From Flavobacterium sp. ACAM 123 (GTDB lineage Bacteria; Bacteroidota; Bacteroidia; Flavobacteriales; Flavobacteriaceae): a DNA stretch of 64,000 bases. Shown piece after piece: positions 9,466-18,276 of the stretch. The DNA lies in the NCBI RefSeq assembly GCF_000264055.1, contig NZ_AJXL01000001.1, forward strand, positions 1 to 64,000. Direction: 5' to 3'. Made by a program: the position numbers and the translations under genes. The notes beneath the pieces are model-generated. The model searched no databases and had not been told where the DNA came from. It worked only from the letters and a program-made list of their open reading frames with translations. The first letter of the stretch is position 1. The number at the start of each line of letters is the position of its first letter.

Positions 9466-9495
9466 TTGTGAGAAAAAAAAGTCTTTGTATATTTG
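9466..9495 (+). promoter_or_regulatory. promoter of rpmH
   Basis: TTG at 9466-9468, 19 bp, then a perfect -7 element TATATTTG (9488-9495). This predicts a leader of about 65 nt before the rpmH ATG at 9567. Confidence 0.6.
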
Positions 9496-9566
9496 CACTC
9501 GGTTTTAGGATAACAGATATTCAAAAACGATAAGACATATAAATAAGATTTTAAAGATACAAAGCA

Positions 9567-9728
9567 ATGAGCAAAAGAACGTTTCAACCATCGAAAAGAA
9601 AAAGAAGAAATAAGCACGGATTTATGGACAGAATGGCTTCTGCGAATGGAAGAAAAGTTCTTGCTAGAAGAAGAGCTAAAGGTAGACATAAATTGACTGT
9701 ATCTTGCGAACCAAGACACAAAAAATAA
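9567..9728 (+). CDS. rpmH: 50S ribosomal protein L34
   Basis: A 53-residue, strongly basic protein that begins [19 protein letters not shown] and ends EPRHKK. It is the canonical L34 sequence, including [20 protein letters not shown]34 is a component of the large ribosomal subunit. The gene is too short for many ORF callers; I found it by reading the plus strand. A long minus-strand frame (9462-9743) across it is a shadow. It has its own promoter and a hairpin terminator. It does not adjoin rnpA or dnaA here. Confidence 0.97.
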   Translation: MSKRTFQPSKRKRRNKHGFMDRMASANGRKVLARRRAKGRHKLTVSCEPRHKK

Positions 9729-9747
9729 TGTTTGTATAAACATATTT

Positions 9748-9780
9748 AAGGCGTTACTTTTTTTAGTATCGCCTTTTTTT
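9748..9780 (+). terminator. terminator of rpmH
   Basis: The hairpin AAGGCGttac...gtatCGCCTT is followed by a run of seven T, 20 bp after the rpmH stop. Confidence 0.75.
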
Positions 9781-9884
9781 ATACCTATTCGTTAAAAGAT
9801 AATCAAGGTTTAGGTTTAAGGTGTTTAAGTTCAGTAACTTTAGCCTTTCTAAAAACAACTACACAACACACTAACTTCAATACA

Positions 9885-12737
9885 ATGCCAAGAGATACTT
9901 CCATAAAATCAGTCTTAATTATAGGTTCAGGTCCTATTGTTATTGGTCAAGCATGTGAATTCGATTACGCAGGATCACAATCAGCTCGTTCCATCCGTGA
10001 GGAAGGAATTGAGGTTATTTTGATAAATTCTAATCCGGCGACGATCATGACCGACCCCTCCATGGCCGATCACATCTATCTGAAACCTTTAACTACTAAG
10101 TCGATAATTGAAATTCTAAAAGCACATCCTCAAATTGACGCTGTTCTTCCTACTATGGGGGGACAAACCGCTTTGAACTTGTGTTTAGAAGCAGATGAAA
10201 AAGGAATTTGGCAGGATTTCGGAGTAAAAATGATAGGGGTCGATGTAAACGCTATCAATATTACAGAGAACAGAGAGCAGTTCAAACAATTGCTAAAAAA
10301 GATAGGTGTACCATCTGCACCGGCAGAAATATGTACGTCTTACCTTAGAGGGAAAGAAATTGCACAGGAATTTGGTTTCCCGTTAGTGATTCGTCCTTCT
10401 TTTACTTTAGGAGGTACGGGAGCAGCTATTGTCTATAAAAAAGAAGATTTTGATGTACTTTTAACCAGAGGTTTAGAGGCATCTCCTATTCACGAGGTAT
10501 TGATTGACAAAGCCTTAATGGGTTGGAAAGAATATGAGTTGGAGCTTTTAAGAGATAAAAATGACAACGTTGTAATTATCTGTTCGATCGAAAATATGGA
10601 TCCCATGGGGATTCATACAGGAGATTCCATAACGGTAGCGCCAGCGATGACCTTATCAGATCCAACATTTCAAAGAATGCGTGATTATGCAATTTTGATG
10701 ATGCGCAGCATCGGGAATTTTGCAGGAGGTTGTAACGTGCAGTTTGCCGTTTCGCCTGACGAAAAAGAAGATATCGTAGCAATCGAAATTAATCCTCGTG
10801 TGTCTCGTTCTTCTGCATTAGCTTCTAAAGCAACTGGATATCCTATTGCAAAGATTGCTTCCAAATTAGCTTTGGGATACAATTTAGATGAATTGCAAAA
10901 CCAAATTACCAAATCGACTTCGGCTTTATTCGAACCAACATTAGATTATGTAATTGTAAAAATACCGCGTTGGAACTTTGATAAATTCGAAGGAGCTGAT
11001 AGAACGTTAGGACTTCAAATGAAATCTGTAGGTGAGGTAATGGGTATTGGACGTTCGTTCCAGGAAGCCTTGCATAAAGCTACGCAATCATTAGAGATAA
11101 AAAGAAATGGTTTAGGAGCTGACGGAAAAGGATACACAAACTACGAACAAATTATAGAGAAACTGACTTTTGCAAGTTGGGACCGTGTTTTTGTGATTTA
11201 CGATGCTATTGCCATGGGAATTCCTTTGAGCCGTATCCATGAAATCACTAAAATCGATATGTGGTTCTTGAAACAATACGAAGAGCTTTATACCTTAGAG
11301 AAAGAGATTTCTACTTACGCAGTAGATACTTTGCCAAAAGAATTGTTGTTGGAAGCGAAACAAAAAGGTTTTGCTGACAGACAAATTGCACATATGATGC
11401 GATGTCTTGAAAGTCAGGTACATACTTTAAGAATGACGATGAATATCAATCGTGTATTCAAATTAGTGGATACCTGTGCGGCAGAGTTCAAAGCAAAAAC
11501 ACCTTATTACTACTCGACTTTTGAAGCCGAAATAGAAAAAGCGAGTGGCGAGCGTTATGTAGATAATGAAAGCATTGTTACTGATAAAAAGAAAATAATT
11601 GTTCTTGGGTCAGGCCCAAATAGAATTGGGCAAGGCATCGAATTTGATTATTCTTGTGTACACGGGGTATTGGCTGCTCAAGAGTGTGGTTATGAAACTA
11701 TCATGATCAACTGTAATCCAGAAACAGTTTCGACTGATTTTGATACAGCCGATAAATTGTATTTCGAACCCGTTTTCTGGGAACATATCTATGATATCAT
11801 CCAACATGAGAAACCAGAGGGAGTAATTGTACAGCTTGGTGGACAAACCGCTTTGAAATTAGCAGAAAAATTATCTAAATACGGAATAAAAATTATCGGA
11901 ACTAGTTTTGATGCTTTGGATTTAGCCGAGGACAGAGGGCGTTTCTCTGAATTGCTGACGGAATTAGAAATCCCTTTCCCTCAATTTGGAATTGCAGAAA
12001 CAGCTGATGAAGCTTCTGCTCTGGCGGATGTATTAGACTTTCCATTATTGATTCGTCCTTCCTATGTGTTGGGTGGTCAAGGAATGAAAATTGTAATCAA
12101 CAAGGAGGAATTGGAAGAACATGTTGTCAATTTATTGAAAACAATTCCAGGAAATAAATTGCTTTTAGATCACTATCTTGATGGTGCGATTGAAGCAGAA
12201 GCCGATGCGATTTGTGACGGTGAAAATGTGTATATTATAGGAATTATGGAGCATATTGAACCTTGCGGAGTGCATTCTGGAGATAGTAATGCAACATTGC
12301 CACCGTTTAATTTGGGTGAGTTTGTGATGCAACAAATTAAAGACCATACTAAGAAAATAGCACTAGGTTTAAGTACCGTAGGTTTAATCAATATACAGTT
12401 TGCGATAAAAGACGAAATTGTTTATATAATCGAAGCTAATCCGAGAGCATCTCGTACCGTACCGTTTATTGCAAAAGCATACGGAGAGCCTTATGTGAAC
12501 TATGCTACTAAAGTTATGTTGGGCCACAATAAAGTGACAGATTTCAAATTCAACCCGCAGTTGAAAGGATATGCCATCAAGCAACCGGTTTTCTCTTTTA
12601 GTAAGTTCCACAATGTGAATAAGGCATTAGGACCAGAGATGAAATCAACAGGAGAAAGCATTTTGTTTATTGATGACCTGAAAGATGATCAATTTTATGA
12701 GTTGTACTCCAGAAGAAAAATGTACTTAAGCAAATAA
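9885..12737 (+). CDS. carB: carbamoyl-phosphate synthase, large subunit
   Basis: CarB makes carbamoyl phosphate for pyrimidine and arginine synthesis from bicarbonate, ATP and glutamine-derived ammonia passed from CarA. The protein shows the two homologous halves: the first begins with VLIIGSGPIVIGQACEFDYA, the second near residue 565 with IVLGSGPNRIGQGIEFDY. Each half holds an ATP-grasp domain (RPSFTLGGTGAAI and RPSYVLGGQGMKI). At 950 residues it is about 120 shorter than the Escherichia coli enzyme (1073). It stops soon after the second ATP-grasp domain, so the C-terminal MGS-like allosteric domain for UMP, IMP and ornithine is missing. No carA gene is nearby. Confidence 0.95.
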   Translation: MPRDTSIKSVLIIGSGPIVIGQACEFDYAGSQSARSIREEGIEVILINSNPATIMTDPSMADHIYLKPLTTKSIIEILKAHPQIDAVLPTMGGQTALNLCLEADEKGIWQDFGVKMIGVDVNAINITENREQFKQLLKKIGVPSAPAEICTSYLRGKEIAQEFGFPLVIRPSFTLGGTGAAIVYKKEDFDVLLTRGLEASPIHEVLIDKALMGWKEYELELLRDKNDNVVIICSIENMDPMGIHTGDSITVAPAMTLSDPTFQRMRDYAILMMRSIGNFAGGCNVQFAVSPDEKEDIVAIEINPRVSRSSALASKATGYPIAKIASKLALGYNLDELQNQITKSTSALFEPTLDYVIVKIPRWNFDKFEGADRTLGLQMKSVGEVMGIGRSFQEALHKATQSLEIKRNGLGADGKGYTNYEQIIEKLTFASWDRVFVIYDAIAMGIPLSRIHEITKIDMWFLKQYEELYTLEKEISTYAVDTLPKELLLEAKQKGFADRQIAHMMRCLESQVHTLRMTMNINRVFKLVDTCAAEFKAKTPYYYSTFEAEIEKASGERYVDNESIVTDKKKIIVLGSGPNRIGQGIEFDYSCVHGVLAAQECGYETIMINCNPETVSTDFDTADKLYFEPVFWEHIYDIIQHEKPEGVIVQLGGQTALKLAEKLSKYGIKIIGTSFDALDLAEDRGRFSELLTELEIPFPQFGIAETADEASALADVLDFPLLIRPSYVLGGQGMKIVINKEELEEHVVNLLKTIPGNKLLLDHYLDGAIEAEADAICDGENVYIIGIMEHIEPCGVHSGDSNATLPPFNLGEFVMQQIKDHTKKIALGLSTVGLINIQFAIKDEIVYIIEANPRASRTVPFIAKAYGEPYVNYATKVMLGHNKVTDFKFNPQLKGYAIKQPVFSFSKFHNVNKALGPEMKSTGESILFIDDLKDDQFYELYSRRKMYLSK

Positions 12738-12760
12738 GCTTGAATTGCATATATTGAAGA

Positions 12761-12788
12761 AGCCATTCGATTTGAGTGGTTTTTTTTA
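12761..12788 (+). terminator. terminator of carB
   Basis: An 8-bp stem (AGCCATTC with GAGTGGTT, two G-T pairs) is followed by eight T. Confidence 0.65.
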
Positions 12789-12892
12789 TAGGGTGAATAT
12801 TGAAATATTTATATTTTTCAAAAGATGCAGACTTATACGGTCCATAGTTTACCTATTTTTTGGAGTAAGTTTTCAAATGGACTGTTCACAAG

Positions 12893-13201
12893 TCATTCTT
12901 TAATTTTGTATTTTTTTGAATTTGCTTGAATTAACAAATAAGGAACCCCAATAAGTATTGAACTCCAAAAAGTATAATCTTCAATTTTTGGACTTTTAAA
13001 CCATTTTGCTACAAGAAAACCAATAATAATTAGCAAAGCCATACCAAACATTGCATTTGTAAATACAGATGCAATTCCTTTAATATTATATTTTTCCTGT
13101 TCTTTTTTCGGCATGGTATTATAACCTGCTATTAGGAAATAGAATTTCCCGTATTTTATTAAAATTCCAAGTAGTATAAATACTATAGCAGCTACAATCA
13201 T
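12893..13201 (-). CDS. DUF3784 family membrane protein
   Basis: A small 102-residue protein with three hydrophobic helices (about residues 2-16, 44-64 and 78-92). It has the family hallmark region FLIAGYNTMPKKEQEKYN between the first two. DUF3784 proteins have no known biochemical role. It starts 38 bp after the alcohol dehydrogenase stop on the same strand, so the two are probably cotranscribed. Confidence 0.8.
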   Translation of the reverse strand: MIVAAIVFILLGILIKYGKFYFLIAGYNTMPKKEQEKYNIKGIASVFTNAMFGMALLIIIGFLVAKWFKSPKIEDYTFWSSILIGVPYLLIQANSKKYKIKE

Positions 13202-13239
13202 TTTTCTATTCTGTTAATTATGGACGATATTGGCATTAT

Positions 13240-14280
13240 TTATTCATTAGTAATAATTATTTTTAACGCTTTTTCTTCGGCAGCATTCAAAAACACTTGA
13301 TACGCATGTTCAAGTTCAGAAAGAGGGAAACGATGTGTAATCATTTTCTTAATATCCATATTATTACTTGAAACTGCTTTTAATAGCATTGGAGTTGTAT
13401 TTGTATTGACAAGTCCAGTAGTTATGGTTAAATTTTTAATCCATAGTTTTTGAATTTCAAAATCTACTTTTACACCATGAACGCCTACATTGGCAATGTG
13501 AGCTCCTGGTTTAACTATTTTTTGGCAAATATCCCAAGTTGAAGGAATACCAACCGCTTCAATAGCCACATCTACACCATCACCGCCTACTATTTCTTTA
13601 ACGGCTTCTTCAACGTTTGTAGTTCCAGAATTAATGGTATGTGTGGCACCTAATTCTTTGGCTAATTTTAGTCGGTTGTCATCTAAATCAATCATGATTA
13701 TTTTAGAGGGAGAGTAGAACTGCGCTGTTAAAAGTACAGACATCCCAACAGGACCTGCGCCAACTATTGCAATTTCATCGCCAGGTTTTACGTTTCCGTA
13801 TTGAACTCCTATTTCATGGCCTGTTGGCAGAATATCGCTTAATAAAACGGCTATTTCATCATCAATGCTCTCAGGGATTCTATGTAAGCTATTATCAGCA
13901 TGAGGAATTCTAACATATTCTGCTTGAACGCCATCGATCATATACCCTAGAATCCAACCTCCATCAGTGCAATGAGCATACATTTGTTTTTTACAATATT
14001 CGCAAGAACCACAAGAAGTAATGCAGGAAATCAAAACTTTTTCTCCCTTTTTAAACTGCGATATACTGGCGCCAACTTCTTCAATAATGCCTATTCCTTC
14101 ATGACCAAGAATACGTCCACTTTCGATTTCGGGATTTTTACCTTTGTAAATACCTAAGTCTGTTCCACAAATAGTTGTTTTTAATACTTTTACAATTACA
14201 TCTGTTGGTTTTATGATTGTTGGTTTAGATCTTTCTTCTAAAGCGATTTTATGATCGCCATAATAAACTAATGCTTTCAT
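13240..14280 (-). CDS. zinc-dependent alcohol dehydrogenase (MDR superfamily)
   Basis: A 346-residue medium-chain dehydrogenase oxidising an alcohol or polyol with NAD(P). Catalytic zinc ligands are visible as C38 (TTICGTD) and H60-E61 (GHEGIG). The structural zinc lobe is CGSCEYCKKQMYAHC. The Rossmann motif is VGAGPVG, followed by the coenzyme-deciding acid in MIDLDDNRL, which favours NAD. The active-site regions resemble bacterial secondary alcohol/butanediol-type enzymes, but substrate cannot be decided. It is the first gene of a two-gene minus transcript with the DUF3784 gene. Confidence 0.9.
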   Translation of the reverse strand: MKALVYYGDHKIALEERSKPTIIKPTDVIVKVLKTTICGTDLGIYKGKNPEIESGRILGHEGIGIIEEVGASISQFKKGEKVLISCITSCGSCEYCKKQMYAHCTDGGWILGYMIDGVQAEYVRIPHADNSLHRIPESIDDEIAVLLSDILPTGHEIGVQYGNVKPGDEIAIVGAGPVGMSVLLTAQFYSPSKIIMIDLDDNRLKLAKELGATHTINSGTTNVEEAVKEIVGGDGVDVAIEAVGIPSTWDICQKIVKPGAHIANVGVHGVKVDFEIQKLWIKNLTITTGLVNTNTTPMLLKAVSSNNMDIKKMITHRFPLSELEHAYQVFLNAAEEKALKIIITNE

Positions 14281-14494
14281 TTCTTTTCTATTTTGAGGAT
14301 TTGATAATTAGTGCTAATTTGTTTATGTATTACTCAATAACGTATATTTCTCTATATAAATATATGCTATTTCTATGTAGAAATCATCAAAAGGACTCTA
14401 TTTGTTATCTCTCGTGGTACTTCAAGGATTTTAAATTTCAGCTATTTTACTGTTTTTTGGTACTGCACATCTTGGCTAATAAATGAGAAAAGGT

Positions 14495-14936
14495 TTAATC
14501 GTTAAGGCTAATTCTCATGTGTTCATGACGAATATCAACCTCTGTAAAAGGGTCGTCATAGATTTCAAACCCTAACTTCAGATAAAAGGAAACAGCGTTA
14601 TTTCGTGCATGACAAACCACTTCTTTGATTCCATTAACTTTGCAAAAAGATAGTAATTCGTTCACTAATAATTTACCAATGCCTTTTCCTTACTGGTTGG
14701 TTTCAACAGCCATTTGCATCAGCTGAGTTTTTGTTTTTTCAGGATTTAAAGGATTTAAGACCACACAGCCCATGATGGCATCACTTTCGACCGCCACAAA
14801 ATGCCAGGCTTTTTCATCGTGCATTTCCCAAGCATGGTCTGGAACACCACTGGGGGCGCAATAAAATACGGTTTCTTAAATCGCTCTCTAATTGATAAAG
14901 AGTATTGCTGGTGTCGATTTGTTGAATTGTGATCAT
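14495..14936 (-). pseudogene. GNAT acetyltransferase, frameshift and stop
   Basis: Reading the minus strand from ATG at 14936 gives MITIQQIDTSNTLYQLE, then a frameshift at a run of five G (plus strand 14852-14856). The frame then continues as VPDHAWEMHDEKAWHFVAVE. An in-frame TAA (14690-14692) replaces the residue before GKGIGKLLV, the acetyl-CoA loop. The sequence continues to ISLND and a stop at 14495. Two independent lesions indicate a true pseudogene. The ATG overlaps the stop of the DUF808 gene by one base (TAATG), so it was the last gene of that operon. Confidence 0.85.
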
Positions 14937-15829
14937 TAATTAGTGGTGTCTGGATTTTTAACAGCATCGTTTTTCTTGCCAAATATTTTTTTAAATCCTT
15001 TTACAATGGCCACTGCTATTATTCCAACAATCAGTCCTGAAAGGAATTCACCTGCTATTGATGGTAAATTTTGTAATGCATGATGGAATAGTGCAACTTT
15101 GTGCATGAAAATTCCTCCTGCCACTAACAGCAATGCAATAGTACCTACAAAGGCAAGGCTTTTAATGACTATCGGAAGTGCTTTTATTAATGTTTTTCCA
15201 ATCAACTGAGAGGTGCTGTTTTTATTAGCGGTTAATAGTATACCAAAATCATCCATTCGTACAATCAATGCGACAATTCCATAGACTCCTACGGTGGCTA
15301 AGAAAGCAATGAAAGTGACTACAATAATTTGGGTCGAAATGCCTTTTCCTTCTACGCTACCTAAGGCTATAATTACAATTTCTACCGATAAAATAAAATC
15401 AGTTATTATGGCTGCTTTTATTTTTCCTTTTTCTAAAGTTAATACTTCCTCTTTGCTAGGTATTTTGTTTTCAATTGTGGTGACTGCTTGTTCGTGAGGA
15501 ATAATATACTCGTATATTTTTTCGGCACCTTCAAAAGCGAGATAAATAGCGCCTAATATAAGTATGACCGTGATTAACCAGGGTACAAAATAACTCAACA
15601 AAAAAGCGAGCGGGAGGATTATTAATTTGTTTAAAAAAGAGCCTTTCGTTATAGCCCACAAAACAGGAATTTCTCTGGAAGAAACAAATCCTGATGCTTT
15701 TTCAGCATTGACAGCGAGGTCATCCCCTAATATTCCTGCTGTTTTTTTGGTCGCTATTTTACTCATCACCACAACATCATCCATAAGTGCTGCGATATCG
15801 TCCAGTAGTGCAAAAATTCCTGAAGCCAT
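14936..15829 (-). CDS. DUF808 (YedI-like) membrane protein
   Basis: A 297-residue integral membrane protein of the DUF808/YedI family. It starts with the typical MASGIFALLDDIAALMDDVVVMSKIA and contains TAGILGDDLAVNAEKASGF. About seven hydrophobic helices follow. The function of the family is unknown. The gene begins 9 bp after the dienelactone hydrolase stop and ends overlapping the GNAT pseudogene, so it is a central member of a minus-strand operon. Confidence 0.88.
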   Translation of the reverse strand: MASGIFALLDDIAALMDDVVVMSKIATKKTAGILGDDLAVNAEKASGFVSSREIPVLWAITKGSFLNKLIILPLAFLLSYFVPWLITVILILGAIYLAFEGAEKIYEYIIPHEQAVTTIENKIPSKEEVLTLEKGKIKAAIITDFILSVEIVIIALGSVEGKGISTQIIVVTFIAFLATVGVYGIVALIVRMDDFGILLTANKNSTSQLIGKTLIKALPIVIKSLAFVGTIALLLVAGGIFMHKVALFHHALQNLPSIAGEFLSGLIVGIIAVAIVKGFKKIFGKKNDAVKNPDTTN

Positions 15830-15838
15830 AATCTATTT

Positions 15839-16726
15839 TTAGTTTAGTTTTTCTTTTAAAAAGTCAATTGTTCGTATCCATGATAATGTAGCTGCAGCTT
15901 CATCATATCTGGGCGTACTGTTATTGTGGAAGCCATGATTGACTCCCATATAGGTATATGCCGTGTTTTCTACTTTATTATTTTTGAGTGTAGCTTCATA
16001 GGCTGGCCAACCCTCATTTACCCGGCTGTCTAAGCCTGCATAGTGTAATAACAACGGAGTTCTTATTTGCACAGCTTCTTCCGCAGTGGGCTGTCCACTG
16101 TAATAGGGTACTGCTGCAGATAAAGTAGGTACTTTAACCGCCAACATATTGGCAATCCAACCGCCAAAACAAAATCCTACAACACCTACTTGACCATTAC
16201 AGCCTTTATGGGACCTGAGATAGTCGTAGGCTGCGATAAAGTCTTCAAGCATTTCTTCGCGTGTGCGTTTTTTTTGTAATTCTCTTCCATCGTCGTCATT
16301 TCCAGGGTAACCGCCTAAGGGAGATAAGGCATCCGGTGCTAAAGTGATGAACCCTTCCACGGCAGCTCTTCGGGCTACATCTTCAATATAAGGATTTAGT
16401 CCGCGGTTTTCGTGTACTACGATGATTCCGGGTAGTCTTTTTGTCGTTTCAGCTGGCTGGGATAATAGCGCTTTAATTTTTCCTCCTCCTTTAGGGGACT
16501 CATAAGTGATGAATTCTGATTTTAATCGTGGGTCACGAGGCGTAATCAATTGGTAATCATTATAATTAGGCATCATAAAGCTTAGTAAGGAAGGAACAGT
16601 AAGCGCTCCTACTGCAAACAAGGATAATTTTTCAACAAACCTTCTTCTGTCGATTTTATTGTGGGCGTAGTCGTCATATAGGTCGAACACTTCCTGACTG
16701 ATATCTTCTTTGGTTAATTTCTTCAT
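15839..16726 (-). CDS. dienelactone hydrolase family protein, probably exported
   Basis: An alpha/beta hydrolase with a cysteine nucleophile. The elbow is GFCFGG (Cys186), and the other triad residues are probably D233 (AGLDSRV) and H264 (VNHGFH). The typical DLH glutamate motif appears as VHENRGLNP. The N-terminal 50 residues carry a twin-arginine-like signal, DRRRFVEKLSLFAVGA, which suggests Tat export or membrane anchoring. Only 9 bp separate it from the DUF808 gene. The substrate is unknown. Confidence 0.87.
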   Translation of the reverse strand: MKKLTKEDISQEVFDLYDDYAHNKIDRRRFVEKLSLFAVGALTVPSLLSFMMPNYNDYQLITPRDPRLKSEFITYESPKGGGKIKALLSQPAETTKRLPGIIVVHENRGLNPYIEDVARRAAVEGFITLAPDALSPLGGYPGNDDDGRELQKKRTREEMLEDFIAAYDYLRSHKGCNGQVGVVGFCFGGWIANMLAVKVPTLSAAVPYYSGQPTAEEAVQIRTPLLLHYAGLDSRVNEGWPAYEATLKNNKVENTAYTYMGVNHGFHNNSTPRYDEAAATLSWIRTIDFLKEKLN

Positions 16727-16763
16727 ACTCCTAACTTTTTTTTAAGATAATCTTTTGTTCCAA

Positions 16764-17447
16764 TTAATAGAAAATACAAATATCGTCAAGTGTTTTTCTT
16801 TTTATATCCGGAACCCAGCAGTCTTGAGCCGGGTATCCCACGGGAATCAATAGAAAAGGTTTCTCATTTTCAGGTCGACACAAGGTTTTGGTCAAGAAAT
16901 TCATAGGGCTGGGGGTATGGGTCAAGGAAACCAAACCAGCGTGGTGTATCGCTGCTAATAAAAAACCAGCGGCTATGCCTACACTTTCTTGAACGTAATA
17001 ATTGTTTTTCTTTTTGCCGCCAACGCCAAATTCATAAATGCGCTTAAAAACGATAATGAGGTAGGGAGCGGTTTCCAGAAAAGGTTTGTGCCAATCTGTG
17101 CCCAAAGGTTTAAGATCTTCCAGCCAGTCACTAGACATGCGGGATTCATAACTTTGCAGTTCTTCCTCTTCGGCAGCGATGCGTATCTGTTTTTTTATTT
17201 CGGGATTTTCGACTACGCAAAACGTCCAAGGCTGCTTGTGCGCGCCTGAAGGAGCAGTAGAAGCTGTCTTTATCAGATTTTCAATCACTTCCTGGGGAAC
17301 CGGTCTGTCTGAAAATTCCCTTACCGAGCGTCTGCTATCCATGGCTTCATAAAAGAATTGGGAGCGCTCCCGAATTTCTTTATCAGAAAGAATGGTCTTA
17401 CTGTAGCGCTTATACGGATGGGCATCAATTATTTTTGTGTCTAGCAT
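16764..17447 (-). CDS. nitroreductase family, iodotyrosine deiodinase-like flavoprotein
   Basis: An FMN enzyme of the nitroreductase superfamily closest to iodotyrosine deiodinase (IYD). FMN-binding regions are SRRSVREFSDRPVP (residues 38-51) and TAPSGAHKQPWTF (64-76). The substrate lid has EEEELQSYESRM. The residues that in IYD bind the amino acid zwitterion are conserved with exact spacing: E96, Y100 and K121 match human E157, Y161 and K182 (Y to K = 21). The C-terminus IPVGYPAQDCWVPDIKRK also fits IYD. Reductive dehalogenation of halotyrosines is a reasoned prediction. It sits 37 bp upstream of the dienelactone hydrolase gene. Confidence 0.85.
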   Translation of the reverse strand: MLDTKIIDAHPYKRYSKTILSDKEIRERSQFFYEAMDSRRSVREFSDRPVPQEVIENLIKTASTAPSGAHKQPWTFCVVENPEIKKQIRIAAEEEELQSYESRMSSDWLEDLKPLGTDWHKPFLETAPYLIIVFKRIYEFGVGGKKKNNYYVQESVGIAAGFLLAAIHHAGLVSLTHTPSPMNFLTKTLCRPENEKPFLLIPVGYPAQDCWVPDIKRKTLDDICIFY

Positions 17448-17584
17448 TTTGAATATTTTTTCCTAGTGTCAAATATAAAAAAAATTATGAGTCTAAGGAA
17501 TAGATTTATTGGGCATGTAGAGGTTTCTAGGGGGACCGAAAAAAAATCCTTCTATCTGGGTTTTGCTTGCGTTGTAGTGGGAGC

Positions 17585-18235
17585 TTAATGATACTCTTTT
17601 TTGTTGATCAAATGTTTTTTATACCAGATAATTGCTAAATCAGCTACTTCTAAGAGTTTTTCCGGCTCTTCGAATAAATGAGTTGCTCCAGAAACAACTT
17701 TCATTTCTTTTACACAATGCAATTCGTCGTAAGCCGTTTTGTTCATTTCGATTACAGGCACATCTCTGCCGCCGACAATCAATAATGTTGGAGCTGTTAC
17801 CTGATGCAACGCGCTTAACGCCAAGTCTGGTCGGCCACCGCGAGAGACTACGGCCTTTATGGTGTCACCAAAATAAGCAGCTGCTCGCAATGCTGAAGCC
17901 GCTCCCGTACTGGCTCCAAAATAACCGATGGGTAAATCCTTTAGTTCGTTATTTTTCATAAGCCATTCCGTCGTTTCAATCAATCGACTGACCAACAGGT
18001 CAATATTAAATCTATTTTCGTAAACGCTGTCTTCCTCTATCGTCAATAAGTCAAGCAATAAAGTGCCTATTTTTTGTTTTTGAATCAGTCCAGACACCAT
18101 TTTGTTTCTGGTGCTAAATCGACTGCTACCACTTCCATGGGAGAACACAACAATTCCTGTCGCGTCTTCGGGAATTATTAAATTTCCTTTTAGTGTCACA
18201 TACTTTAGGGGAATGTTTATTTCTAATTTTTTCAT
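17585..18235 (-). CDS. alpha/beta hydrolase (dienelactone-hydrolase-like)
   Basis: A 216-residue cytoplasmic hydrolase. It has FSHGSGSSR (oxyanion region, residues 31-39) and elbow GASTGAAS (Ser109). The likely acid is in VGGRDVPV and the base His in SGATHLFEEP. It lies 41 bp after a phosphoribosyltransferase gene on the same strand. Such hydrolases are found fused or paired with this type of PRTase in many bacteria (for example Mycobacterium tuberculosis Rv0571c), which supports a joint role of unknown nature. Confidence 0.83.
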   Translation of the reverse strand: MKKLEINIPLKYVTLKGNLIIPEDATGIVVFSHGSGSSRFSTRNKMVSGLIQKQKIGTLLLDLLTIEEDSVYENRFNIDLLVSRLIETTEWLMKNNELKDLPIGYFGASTGAASALRAAAYFGDTIKAVVSRGGRPDLALSALHQVTAPTLLIVGGRDVPVIEMNKTAYDELHCVKEMKVVSGATHLFEEPEKLLEVADLAIIWYKKHLINKKEYH

Positions 18236-18276
18236 GATTTATTTTCTTTTAAAATGTGGATTTTAATGTGTAACAT

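Noticed and set aside
9462-9743. 93-codon minus-strand frame rich in Ser and Phe
   Set aside because: It is the antisense shadow of rpmH and its promoter.
11610-12611. Several minus-strand frames within carB
   Set aside because: All are shadows of the well-supported carB reading frame.
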